DNA of 64,000 nt, taken from the NCBI GenBank assembly GCA_934663595.1, contig CAKUKM010000004.1:62001-126000 (forward strand). Direction: 5' to 3'. Source of the stretch: an uncultured Clostridia bacterium. Its GTDB lineage: Bacteria > Bacillota > Clostridia > Christensenellales > Aristaeellaceae. The notes beneath the pieces are model-generated. The model made no database searches and was not told the DNA's origin. It saw only the letters and a program-made list of their open reading frames with translations. Both the position numbers and the translations under genes were made by a program. This document shows, piece by piece, positions 33,628-40,235 of the stretch. Each line of letters begins with the position of its first letter. Position 1 is the stretch's first letter.

Positions 33628-34494
33628 ATGAAGAAAATGATTTCGATTCTGCTCGCCTGCATGATGCTCTTTGCCGCCGCTTATGCCGAAAACGGCGCGG
33701 CGTATGAAACCGCTGCGCTGGAAACGGGCAGCGTTCAGGTTTACGATTTCGGCGAGAACCGCCTGCACGCCTATGTTTCCAGCGACGCGCTGGGCGACGT
33801 CTGCTATGCGATCGAGAGTCCGGAGGGCGTGGCGCTGCTGGAGAGCACGGCGTTTATCGCGGGCAATGCGGAATGGAAAAATTATGTAGACAGCCTGAAC
33901 AAGCCCGTGGCGGGCAAGCTGATGGCGTATCATCCCAACGGCTCGGACGCCTACAGCGCCGACGCGCCCTATGCCACCGAGAACGCCCTGGCCAATTGGG
34001 CGGAGGGCGGCTCCATCCGCGCGCTGACGGACGGCTTTATCGTAACGTTCGGCGACGCGGTGGCGGCGGATCATCCGGCGAATGCGCAGATCGTGAATTT
34101 CGGCGATACCGTCGCGCTGGCGGGACTGGATTTCGTGATCCGCAATGAGGGCGACGACGCTTACGGCGTGGAAATCCCCGCGATGAACATTATTTACATT
34201 CACATGCTGGGCTCGAGCACGCACAACATCCTGACCAGCGTCGACCACATCAACGCCTTTAAGGCGGAGCTGGAGGGCTTTGACTATGATCTGGTGCTGA
34301 CCGGCCACAATGCGCCCGAGGGCAGGGACGCGGTGCAGACCAAGATCGATTATCTGGCCAGAACCGCCGAAATCGCCGAAAGCGCTGAATCGGCCGAGGA
34401 TTTCACTGCGCAGATGCGCGAAGCCTTCCCGGATTACGCGGGCGAGAATTATCTGGAAATGACCGCCGGCTTCCTGTTCCCGGCGGCGCGGTAA
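33628..34494 (+). CDS. Secreted MBL-fold-like protein with altered metal site
   Basis: A 288-residue protein with a clear signal peptide (MKKMISILLACMMLFAAAYA) after GGAGG. The mature part follows the metallo-beta-lactamase outline: a DFGENRLHAYV opening, GVALLESTAF, a central strand PAMNIIYIHMLGSSTHN and a C-terminal VLTGHNAPEG, which gives the last histidine. The first zinc motif, normally HxHxDH, reads YHPNGSDAY, so one or both metal sites are probably lost or changed. It has its own promoter carrying the GTGCGTACTT element and is followed by a terminator shared with the convergent HxlR gene. Activity unknown. A ligand-binding or redox-related role is possible. Confidence 0.75.
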   Translation: MKKMISILLACMMLFAAAYAENGAAYETAALETGSVQVYDFGENRLHAYVSSDALGDVCYAIESPEGVALLESTAFIAGNAEWKNYVDSLNKPVAGKLMAYHPNGSDAYSADAPYATENALANWAEGGSIRALTDGFIVTFGDAVAADHPANAQIVNFGDTVALAGLDFVIRNEGDDAYGVEIPAMNIIYIHMLGSSTHNILTSVDHINAFKAELEGFDYDLVLTGHNAPEGRDAVQTKIDYLARTAEIAESAESAEDFTAQMREAFPDYAGENYLEMTAGFLFPAAR

Positions 34495-34529
34495 AAAAAG
34501 CGGTCTCTGCATTGCGCGGAGACCGTTTC
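34493..34529. terminator. Bidirectional terminator between the MBL-like and hxlR genes
   Basis: A CGGTCTC / GAGACCG stem with an 11-base loop lies between convergent genes. The reverse strand ends in seven T residues (good terminator for the regulator) and the plus strand in TTTCTCT (weaker). Confidence 0.85.
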
Positions 34530-34530
34530 T

Positions 34531-34863
34531 CTATGCGTTTTTCACCAGCTCCTGATAGCTTGCGCCCCAGACCTCGAGCGCCTTTAAAATCGGGTGCATC
34601 GTTTCGCCCAGCTCGGATAGCGCGTATTCCACCCGCGGCGGCACCTCCGGATAGACCGTGCGCGTGATGATGCCGTCGTTTTCCAGGGCGCGCAGGTTGT
34701 CGGTGAGCACCTTCTGGCTCAGGCCCGGGAGGCTTTTGAGCAGCTCGTTGAATCGCCAGGGGCGCGTCATCAGATTGCGCAGGATCAGCAGCTTCCATTT
34801 ATTGCCGATCAATTGAACGGCGGTGGCGACGGGGCATTCCGGCAGCTCGGCCTTCGTCAGCAT
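34531..34863 (-). CDS. HxlR-family winged-helix regulator
   Basis: A 110-residue regulator with the HxlR signature: CPVATAVQLIGNKWKLLILRNLM at the N-terminus, then a winged helix (LTDNLRALENDGIITRTVYPEVPPRVEYALSELG). Cys10, just before PVA, aligns with the cysteine that senses quinones, aldehydes or hypochlorite in YodB/HypR-type members, so a thiol-based redox switch is likely. I start it at ATG 34863 because GGAGGG lies correctly before it. An in-frame ATG at 34884 is further upstream and contains that site. It has its own promoter and lies between two operons sharing a GTGCGTACTT element. Confidence 0.9.
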   Translation of the reverse strand: MLTKAELPECPVATAVQLIGNKWKLLILRNLMTRPWRFNELLKSLPGLSQKVLTDNLRALENDGIITRTVYPEVPPRVEYALSELGETMHPILKALEVWGASYQELVKNA

Positions 34864-34902
34864 GGCGAGTCCCTCCAGTTTCATTTGGAATGTTGCATTC
34901 TA

Positions 34903-34931
34903 ATTGTAACCATTGCGCGCCCGCCTGTCAA
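34903..34931 (-). promoter_or_regulatory. Strong SigA promoter of the hxlR-type gene
   Basis: Reverse strand: consensus -35 TTGACA (34926-34931), 17-base spacer, -10 TACAAT (34903-34908). Confidence 0.8.
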
Positions 34932-34948
34932 GCGGCGGTTACAAAAAG

Positions 34949-34985
34949 GTGCGTACTTTTCATCGAATCCCAAATGCGCTATAAT
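34949..34985 (+). promoter_or_regulatory. Promoter with GTGCGTACTT element, upstream of the sirtuin/macrodomain operon
   Basis: GTGCGTACTT (34949-34958) abuts a -35 TTTTCA (34957-34962); a 17-base spacer leads to -10 TATAAT (34980-34985). The decamer is the second copy of the element at 33530 and sits in the same position relative to -35. Confidence 0.65.
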
Positions 34986-35006
34986 CATGAAAAAGGAGGG
35001 AGAAAA

Positions 35007-35630
35007 ATGAATCCTGAAATTCAGATAAGCGCCGATCGGTTTTTGCCCGTGCACACGCAGATCGAAGACGTGCGGCTCGAGGGCGTTCCCGCGCTGCGCA
35101 TCGTCAAAAAGGACAAGCTGGAGACGCCGGATGAAAACACCTATGCGGCGCTGAAGGAGATTTCGTTTCATAATGGAACGATCGAGGCGCGCCTGCGCAG
35201 CCGTCTTTTGCCGGACGCGCCGGATTACGCGCGGGGCTTTATCGGCATTGTGTATCGCACGGCGGCCGACGCTTCGGAATTCGAGAGCTTCTATGTGCGG
35301 CCGACCAACGGGCGGAATTGCGCGGATCCCGTGCGAAGGGCGCATGGATGCCAGTATTTTTCGTATCCGGGATATACGTTTAGCTATTTCCGTGAATTCG
35401 GCATTGCGGCGTATGAAGCGCCCGTGGAGGTCGCGCTGGACGAATGGTTTACGCTCAAGGCCGTCGTGCAGGATGCAGCGGCCCGCTTCTATTTAAATGG
35501 AAGCGATGCGCCGGTGCTGGAGGTTCCTTGTATGAAGCATGGAAAAGGCGCTAAAGGGGCGCTTGGCATTTATGTGGATATCGGAACGGAAGCGTTCGTT
35601 TCGGATTTGAAGGTTTATTTGCAGGATTAA
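35007..35630 (+). CDS. ConA-like lectin/glucanase-fold protein
   Basis: A 207-residue protein with the beta-sandwich pattern of concanavalin A-like (LamG/DUF1080-type) domains: an N-terminal strand EIQISADRFLPV, FHNGTIEARLRSRLL, then GFIGIVYRTAADASEFESFYVRPTNG, then DEWFTLKAVVQDAAARFYLNGSDAPVLEV and a final GALGIYVDIGTEAFVSDLKV strand. No signal peptide, so it is probably cytoplasmic, where such folds can bind sugars or act as scaffold modules. The ATG has AAGGAGGG upstream. It is the first gene of the operon with DUF1848, macrodomain and sirtuin. Ligand unknown. Confidence 0.78.
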   Translation: MNPEIQISADRFLPVHTQIEDVRLEGVPALRIVKKDKLETPDENTYAALKEISFHNGTIEARLRSRLLPDAPDYARGFIGIVYRTAADASEFESFYVRPTNGRNCADPVRRAHGCQYFSYPGYTFSYFREFGIAAYEAPVEVALDEWFTLKAVVQDAAARFYLNGSDAPVLEVPCMKHGKGAKGALGIYVDIGTEAFVSDLKVYLQD

Positions 35631-35643
35631 AGGAGAACGCCGC

Positions 35644-36573
35644 ATGATACTGAACACCGGCTGCCGCACGGACATTCCCGCTTATTACGGCGAATGGTTT
35701 TATAACCGCATTCGGGCGGGCTTTGTGCTGGCGCGCAATCCCTATCGCCCGGAGCAGGTGCTGAAATACCGGCTCGACCCGGCGGTCGTGGATGCGCTGT
35801 GCTTCTGCACCAAGAACCCGCAGCCGATGCTTGCGCGGCTGGGCGAGCTGAGTGCGTTCCGGCAATTCTGGTTCGTTACCGTCACGCCCTACGGCAAGGA
35901 GATCGAGCCGTTTGTGCCGGATAAAGCGCGCGTGCTGGCATCCGTCCGGCAGCTGTCGGCATTGGTCGGCGCGCGGGCGGTGGGCTGGCGATACGATCCG
36001 GTGTTTATTACGGAGAAGTATTCGATCGAAACCCATTTGCGCAGCTTTGAAGCGATGGCGGCGGCGCTTTCCGGATGCGTAAATTCCTGTGTGGTCAGCT
36101 TCATCGATTTGTATGAAAAGACGAAGCGCAATTTCCCGCAGGCGCGGGCGGTTTCGATGGAGGAACAAAGGCGGCTCATTCAGGCGTTCGTCGCAATCGG
36201 GCGAAAATACCGCATTCCCATTCGTACCTGCTGCGAAAACGCCTCTCTGGCGCAATACGGCGCGGACGTTTCTGGCTGCATGACGCGCGAGGTGCTGGAA
36301 AGGGCGCTTGATTGCCGCTTGAACGTGCCGAAATCAAAGAAATCGCCGCGCGCGGAGTGCGATTGCCTGCTGGGCGCGGACATCGGCATGTACAATACCT
36401 GCTCGCACGGCTGCGTCTATTGTTATGCCAATTACGACCGAAAAACGGTGGAGCAGAACCGGCGGCTGCACGATCCGGCCTCGCCGCTACTGATCGGCCA
36501 TTTGCGCGAGGGCGACAGCGTCGTCGAGGCGCGGCAGGAGACGTATGTATCGGCGCAATTATCCATGTTTTAA
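35644..36573 (+). CDS. DUF1848 protein with C-terminal iron-sulfur cysteine motif
   Basis: A 309-residue DUF1848-family protein. It has the N-terminal GCRTDIPAYYGEWFYNRIRAG segment, CFCTKNPQPM, and the FVTVTPYGKEIEP and VGWRYDPVF strands of a TIM-barrel-like core. Near the C-terminus is CSHGCVYCYANYD, a CxxxCxxC-type iron-sulfur motif like that of radical SAM enzymes but placed last instead of first. The order suggests a circularly permuted radical SAM fold. Its substrate is unknown. It lies 13 bases after the ConA-like gene and 11 bases before the macrodomain gene. Confidence 0.87.
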   Translation: MILNTGCRTDIPAYYGEWFYNRIRAGFVLARNPYRPEQVLKYRLDPAVVDALCFCTKNPQPMLARLGELSAFRQFWFVTVTPYGKEIEPFVPDKARVLASVRQLSALVGARAVGWRYDPVFITEKYSIETHLRSFEAMAAALSGCVNSCVVSFIDLYEKTKRNFPQARAVSMEEQRRLIQAFVAIGRKYRIPIRTCCENASLAQYGADVSGCMTREVLERALDCRLNVPKSKKSPRAECDCLLGADIGMYNTCSHGCVYCYANYDRKTVEQNRRLHDPASPLLIGHLREGDSVVEARQETYVSAQLSMF

Positions 36574-36584
36574 CGGAGGCAAAT

Positions 36585-37364
36585 ATGAATCAATCGGAAC
36601 GGCGGCTGTTTCTGATTCGGTCGCTTTTAAAGGAAAACCCGGCATATCGCGATTGGGGCGTGCCGCAGGGCGCGGACGATCAGAAACGCCTTCTGCGCGG
36701 GCTGGTGAACGTGCGCCCGGCGCAGAATTCCGGCGCGGAATTCCTGAAGATTCAGGACGAATATCTGCGCGAAGCGACGGCGCAGAAGGGCGTGACGGAC
36801 GCGGATTCGCTTTCGCCCATTCAGCCGGGCATTTACCTCTGGCAGGGCGATATCACGACGCTCCAGTGCGACGCGATTGTCAACGCCGCGAATTCCGGCA
36901 TGACCGGCTGCTACGTGCCCAATCATCGCTGCATCGACAACGCGATTCACACCTTCGCGGGCGTTCAGCTCAGGCTCGCCTGCGAGGAAATCATGCAAAG
37001 GCAGGGACGCCCCGAGCCGACCGGGCGCGCCAAAATCACGCCGGCATTCAATCTGCCGTGCCGGTATGTGATTCACACAGTGGGGCCGATCATCGCCGAT
37101 GCGCCGACAAAGCGCAATTGCGAGCTGCTGGCAAGCTGCTATCGCGCCTGCCTGGAGTTGGCGGCGGAAAACGATCTGGAAAGCGTCGCGTTTTGCTGCA
37201 TTTCCACCGGCGAATTCCATTTTCCCAACGAGCAGGCGGCGGAAATCGCCGTGAGGACGGTCAAAAGTTTCCTCCATCAACCAACCAGTGTGAAAAAGGT
37301 GATCTTCAATGTTTTCAAGGAAATCGACAAATCCATCTACGCCCGGCTTCTCCGCGGAGCTTGA
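36585..37364 (+). CDS. Zinc-dependent macrodomain (protein ADP-ribosyl hydrolase)
   Basis: A 259-residue macrodomain protein with a helical N-terminal extension (about residues 1-80). The macrodomain has QGDITTLQCDAIVNAANSGM (about 88-106), then GCYVPNHRCIDNAIHTFAG, in which Cys109, His114 and Cys116 form the zinc motif of the sirtuin-linked class of macrodomains. These remove ADP-ribose from proteins modified by class M sirtuins, and the next gene is exactly that. The ATG at 36585 follows ACGGAGGCAAAT. The 3' end overlaps the sirtuin gene by 56 bases, so the two are translated together. Confidence 0.93.
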   Translation: MNQSERRLFLIRSLLKENPAYRDWGVPQGADDQKRLLRGLVNVRPAQNSGAEFLKIQDEYLREATAQKGVTDADSLSPIQPGIYLWQGDITTLQCDAIVNAANSGMTGCYVPNHRCIDNAIHTFAGVQLRLACEEIMQRQGRPEPTGRAKITPAFNLPCRYVIHTVGPIIADAPTKRNCELLASCYRACLELAAENDLESVAFCCISTGEFHFPNEQAAEIAVRTVKSFLHQPTSVKKVIFNVFKEIDKSIYARLLRGA

Positions 37365-38178
37365 GCGGCTGAAAAATGCGCTCGATCAGGCGGACGCGGT
37401 AATCATCGGCGCGGGCGCGGGACTGTCCACTTCGGCGGGCTTTGCCTATTCCGGCGCACGATTCAATCAATATTTCTCCGATTTCGCGGCCAAATATGGC
37501 TTTTCGGATATGTATACCGGCGGCTTTTTTCCGTATCCGACGCAGGAGGAATTCTGGGCGTACTGGAGCCGGTATATTCTGGTCAATCGCTATATGGACG
37601 CGCCGAAGCCTGTGTATGAAAACCTGCTCAAGCTGGTGCGGGGCAAGGACTATTTTGCGATCACCACGAACGTCGATCACTGCTTCCAGAAGGCAGGCTT
37701 TGATAAAAAGCGGCTGTTTTACACGCAGGGCGATTACGGACTGTTCCAGTGCAGCGAGCCCTGCTGCCAGGAGACGTGGGACAACGAAACCGTTATCCGC
37801 GAAATGGTCGATCGACAAAAAGACATGCGTGTTCCGACCGAGCTGATTCCCGTTTGCCCACACTGCGGAAAGCCTCTGACCATGAATCTGCGCTCCGACG
37901 ACAAATTCGTTGAGGACGAGGGCTGGCACGCCGCCGCCGAGCGGTATGAAAACTTTCTCCGCACACGCAAAGGGCAGAAAATACTGTTTCTCGAGCTGGG
38001 CGTGGGCTACAATACGCCGGTCATTATCAAATATCCCTTCTGGCGGATGACGGCAAAAAATCCGAACGCCGTTTACGCCTGCATCAATCGGGGCGAGGCG
38101 CTCGGCCCGAAGGAAATTGCCGCGCAGAGCATTTATATGAACTGCGATATCGCGCAGGCGCTGGAAGCGCTTCTATAA
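37309..38178 (+). CDS. Class M sirtuin (SirTM-like protein ADP-ribosyltransferase)
   Basis: A 289-residue sirtuin of the microbial SirTM type. GAGAGLSTSAGF (34-45) is the NAD-binding start. TTNVDHCF (Asn121) replaces the classical TQNxDGLH, so the deacetylase histidine is absent and Gln140 in YTQGDYG takes its place, as in SirTM enzymes that transfer ADP-ribose instead of deacetylating. A zinc ribbon is formed by Cys148, Cys152/153 and CPHC (183-186). The start at 37309 has AAAAAGGTG and lies inside the macrodomain gene. In staphylococci and streptococci this pair acts on lipoylated GcvH-L. No GcvH-L or lipoate ligase gene is present here. Confidence 0.93.
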   Translation: MFSRKSTNPSTPGFSAELERLKNALDQADAVIIGAGAGLSTSAGFAYSGARFNQYFSDFAAKYGFSDMYTGGFFPYPTQEEFWAYWSRYILVNRYMDAPKPVYENLLKLVRGKDYFAITTNVDHCFQKAGFDKKRLFYTQGDYGLFQCSEPCCQETWDNETVIREMVDRQKDMRVPTELIPVCPHCGKPLTMNLRSDDKFVEDEGWHAAAERYENFLRTRKGQKILFLELGVGYNTPVIIKYPFWRMTAKNPNAVYACINRGEALGPKEIAAQSIYMNCDIAQALEALL

Positions 38179-38184
38179 GAATTC

Positions 38185-38211
38185 CCCCCGTCGCCCGCGC
38201 GCGATTGGGGG
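38185..38211 (+). terminator. Terminator-like hairpin after the sirtuin operon
   Basis: CCCCC-TCGC / GCGA-GGGGG with an asymmetric interior, ending just before TTGATTATT, seven bases after the stop. The T-run is imperfect and overlaps the -35 of the next promoter. Confidence 0.45.
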
Positions 38212-38240
38212 TTGATTATTGGAGAAATTTCGGGTATAAT
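38212..38240 (+). promoter_or_regulatory. SigA promoter of the plsX operon
   Basis: -35 TTGATT (38212-38217), 17-base spacer, consensus -10 TATAAT (38235-38240). The start codon of plsX is 33 bases downstream. No FapR-like dyad is evident. Confidence 0.8.
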
Positions 38241-38273
38241 TGGTAAGGTATTTCAAAATGGCGGAGGTATGGG

Positions 38274-39290
38274 ATGGAGCGGTATGTCATTGCGTTGGAC
38301 GCGATGGGCGGCGATCATGCGCCGGACGCGACCGTGAAAGGCGCGGTGCAGGCGCTGAGGCGCTTTGAGGATGTTTCACTGATTCTGACCGGTCCGAAGG
38401 ACAGAATCGAGGCGCTGCTCGGAGACGCCGGCGACGTGCGCGGGCGGATCGAAATCGTGGATTGCGACGAGGTGATCACGATGGACGAGCACCCGATGAT
38501 GGCCGTTCGCAAAAAGACGAATTCCTCGATGGTGCAGGCGATGCTCGCCGTGCGCGAAAAGCGCGCGGGCGCGGCGGTGTCCGCGGGCTCGACCGGCGCG
38601 GTGCTCGCGTGCGGCATGCTGCGCGTGGGCCGCATTCCCGGCATTGAGCGGCCGGCGCTCGCTCCGGTGCTGCCGGGCGCAAACGGCGCGTTTCTTCTGA
38701 TCGATTCGGGTGCGAACGTCGATTGCCAGCCGAAGTATCTAAACCAGTTCGGCCTGATGGGCAGCGTTTACATGAGCGCCGTGATGGGCGTAAAGGAGCC
38801 GCGCGTGGGCCTGGTAAACATCGGCACGGAGACCGAAAAGGGAAACAGGCTCACCAAAGAAGCGTTTCAGATGATGAGCGCGCAGACCGGCTATCGCTTC
38901 GCGGGCAATTGCGAGGCGCGCGAGGTGCCGACCGGCGATTTCGACGTCGTGGTCGCGGACGGCTTCAACGGAAACATCATTCTGAAATACACCGAGGGTC
39001 TCGTGAGCGTGCTGCTGGGCATGATCAAGAAGAACCTCAAATCGTCCATCCGGACGAAAATCGGCGCGCTTCTCTGCAAGCCGGGCTTCAGGAAGCTTAA
39101 AAAGAATCTGGACTACAACGCCTACGGCGGCGCGCCGCTGCTGGGCGTGGAGGGCGCGATCGTCAAGGCGCACGGAAGCTCCGGCGAAGAGGCGATCGCC
39201 AACGCGATCCGCCAGGCGAGAGAGATGCTCGCGGGCGACGTCGTGGGTAAAATACGGTCGGGGCTCGCCGATCTGGGCGAACAGGAATGA
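38274..39290 (+). CDS. plsX: Phosphate acyltransferase PlsX
   Basis: A 338-residue PlsX. It converts acyl-ACP and phosphate to acyl-phosphate, the donor for PlsY in phospholipid synthesis, in the cytoplasm at the membrane. Evidence: the N-terminal IALDAMGGDHAPDATVKGA signature, SAGSTGAVLA and GANVDCQPKYL in the middle, and the YGGAPLLGVEGAIVKAHGSS motif near the C-terminus. Length and order fit the family. The start is well placed after GGCGGAGGT. The next gene is acpP, whose product is its substrate carrier. Confidence 0.97.
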   Translation: MERYVIALDAMGGDHAPDATVKGAVQALRRFEDVSLILTGPKDRIEALLGDAGDVRGRIEIVDCDEVITMDEHPMMAVRKKTNSSMVQAMLAVREKRAGAAVSAGSTGAVLACGMLRVGRIPGIERPALAPVLPGANGAFLLIDSGANVDCQPKYLNQFGLMGSVYMSAVMGVKEPRVGLVNIGTETEKGNRLTKEAFQMMSAQTGYRFAGNCEAREVPTGDFDVVVADGFNGNIILKYTEGLVSVLLGMIKKNLKSSIRTKIGALLCKPGFRKLKKNLDYNAYGGAPLLGVEGAIVKAHGSSGEEAIANAIRQAREMLAGDVVGKIRSGLADLGEQE

Positions 39291-39308
39291 TTTAAGGAGG
39301 CAACAAAC

Positions 39309-39551
39309 ATGAACAGAGAACAGGTTTTTGAAACGGTCAAGAAGTACATCCTCGAGCAGCTGCCGGTCAAGCCGGAGCGCGTGACCGAGGACGCGAAGAT
39401 GGTGGACGATCTGGGCGCGGACAGCGCGAATCTGATGATGCTGGTAATGGATCTTGAGGCGGAATTCGATCTGACCGTCGATGACGATGCGATCGGCACC
39501 ATCCGCACCGTGGGCGATATCGTGGACGCCATCATGAAGGTAAAGGGCTGA
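39309..39551 (+). CDS. acpP: Acyl carrier protein
   Basis: An 80-residue acidic four-helix acyl carrier protein. The phosphopantetheine attachment site is DLGADSANLMMLV with Ser39; most ACPs have DSLD there, so the Ala-Asn is a mild variation. Length, charge and the LEAEFDLTVDDDAIGTIRTVGDIV helix are typical. AAGGAGG precedes the ATG. It carries acyl chains for fatty-acid and phospholipid synthesis and lies between plsX and rnc, as in many Firmicutes. Confidence 0.96.
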   Translation: MNREQVFETVKKYILEQLPVKPERVTEDAKMVDDLGADSANLMMLVMDLEAEFDLTVDDDAIGTIRTVGDIVDAIMKVKG

Positions 39552-39557
39552 TAGGGA

Positions 39558-40235
39558 ATGGAGAAGCTGTGCGAAGCGCTCGGCTATTCATTCAGGAACC
39601 GCGAGCTGCTGGTAACGGCGCTGACGCATCCTTCCTATGGCGGGGATCATCATGTGCCGCATTACCAGCGGCTGGAGTTTTTGGGCGATGCGGTTCTTGA
39701 GCTGACGATGAGCGAGTATCTGTTTGAAAAGCTTCCGGAGGTAGACGAGGGCAAGCTGACGCGCATCCGCGCGGCGATTGTGCGCGAGGAGACGCTCGCG
39801 CGCGCGGCGAAGCGGATTTCGCTGGGCCGCTATATCCGGCTTTCGGTGGGCGAGGAGCGCACCGGCGGGCGCGCAAAGGCGTCGATATTGTCGGATGTAA
39901 TGGAGGCGATGTTTGCCGCCGTGTACCTCGACGGGGGCTTTGAATGCGCAAAGCGGGCGATTCTGTGCGCCATGAAGGATGAATTGAATCCGGAAACGCT
40001 GCAGGATCATCTCGACGCGAAGTCGCGCCTGCAGGAGACGATGCAGAAGGACGGCGCCATGCCGGAATACCGCTATGTATCGATGGAGGGGCCCGCGCAC
40101 GCGCCGGTGTTTCATTATCAGGTGTATTTGGGCGACAGGCTGCTGGGCGAGGGCAGCGGAACGAGCAAGCAGAGCGCTCAGCAGGAGGCTGCGAGGGACG
40201 CGCTGAATAGAATGGGAGCAGTGTCCGGAAATTGA
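39558..40235 (+). CDS. rnc: Ribonuclease III
   Basis: A 225-residue RNase III. The catalytic signature is QRLEFLGDAVLELTM (about residues 38-51), and a second acidic site lies in SDVMEAMFAAVYLDGG. A C-terminal double-stranded RNA-binding domain covers about residues 155-222, with the SKLQE-like KSRLQETMQKDG start and GSGTSKQSAQQEAA end. It processes rRNA precursors and other double-stranded RNA. It starts 6 bases after acpP and its stop overlaps the smc start. Confidence 0.96.
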   Translation: MEKLCEALGYSFRNRELLVTALTHPSYGGDHHVPHYQRLEFLGDAVLELTMSEYLFEKLPEVDEGKLTRIRAAIVREETLARAAKRISLGRYIRLSVGEERTGGRAKASILSDVMEAMFAAVYLDGGFECAKRAILCAMKDELNPETLQDHLDAKSRLQETMQKDGAMPEYRYVSMEGPAHAPVFHYQVYLGDRLLGEGSGTSKQSAQQEAARDALNRMGAVSGN

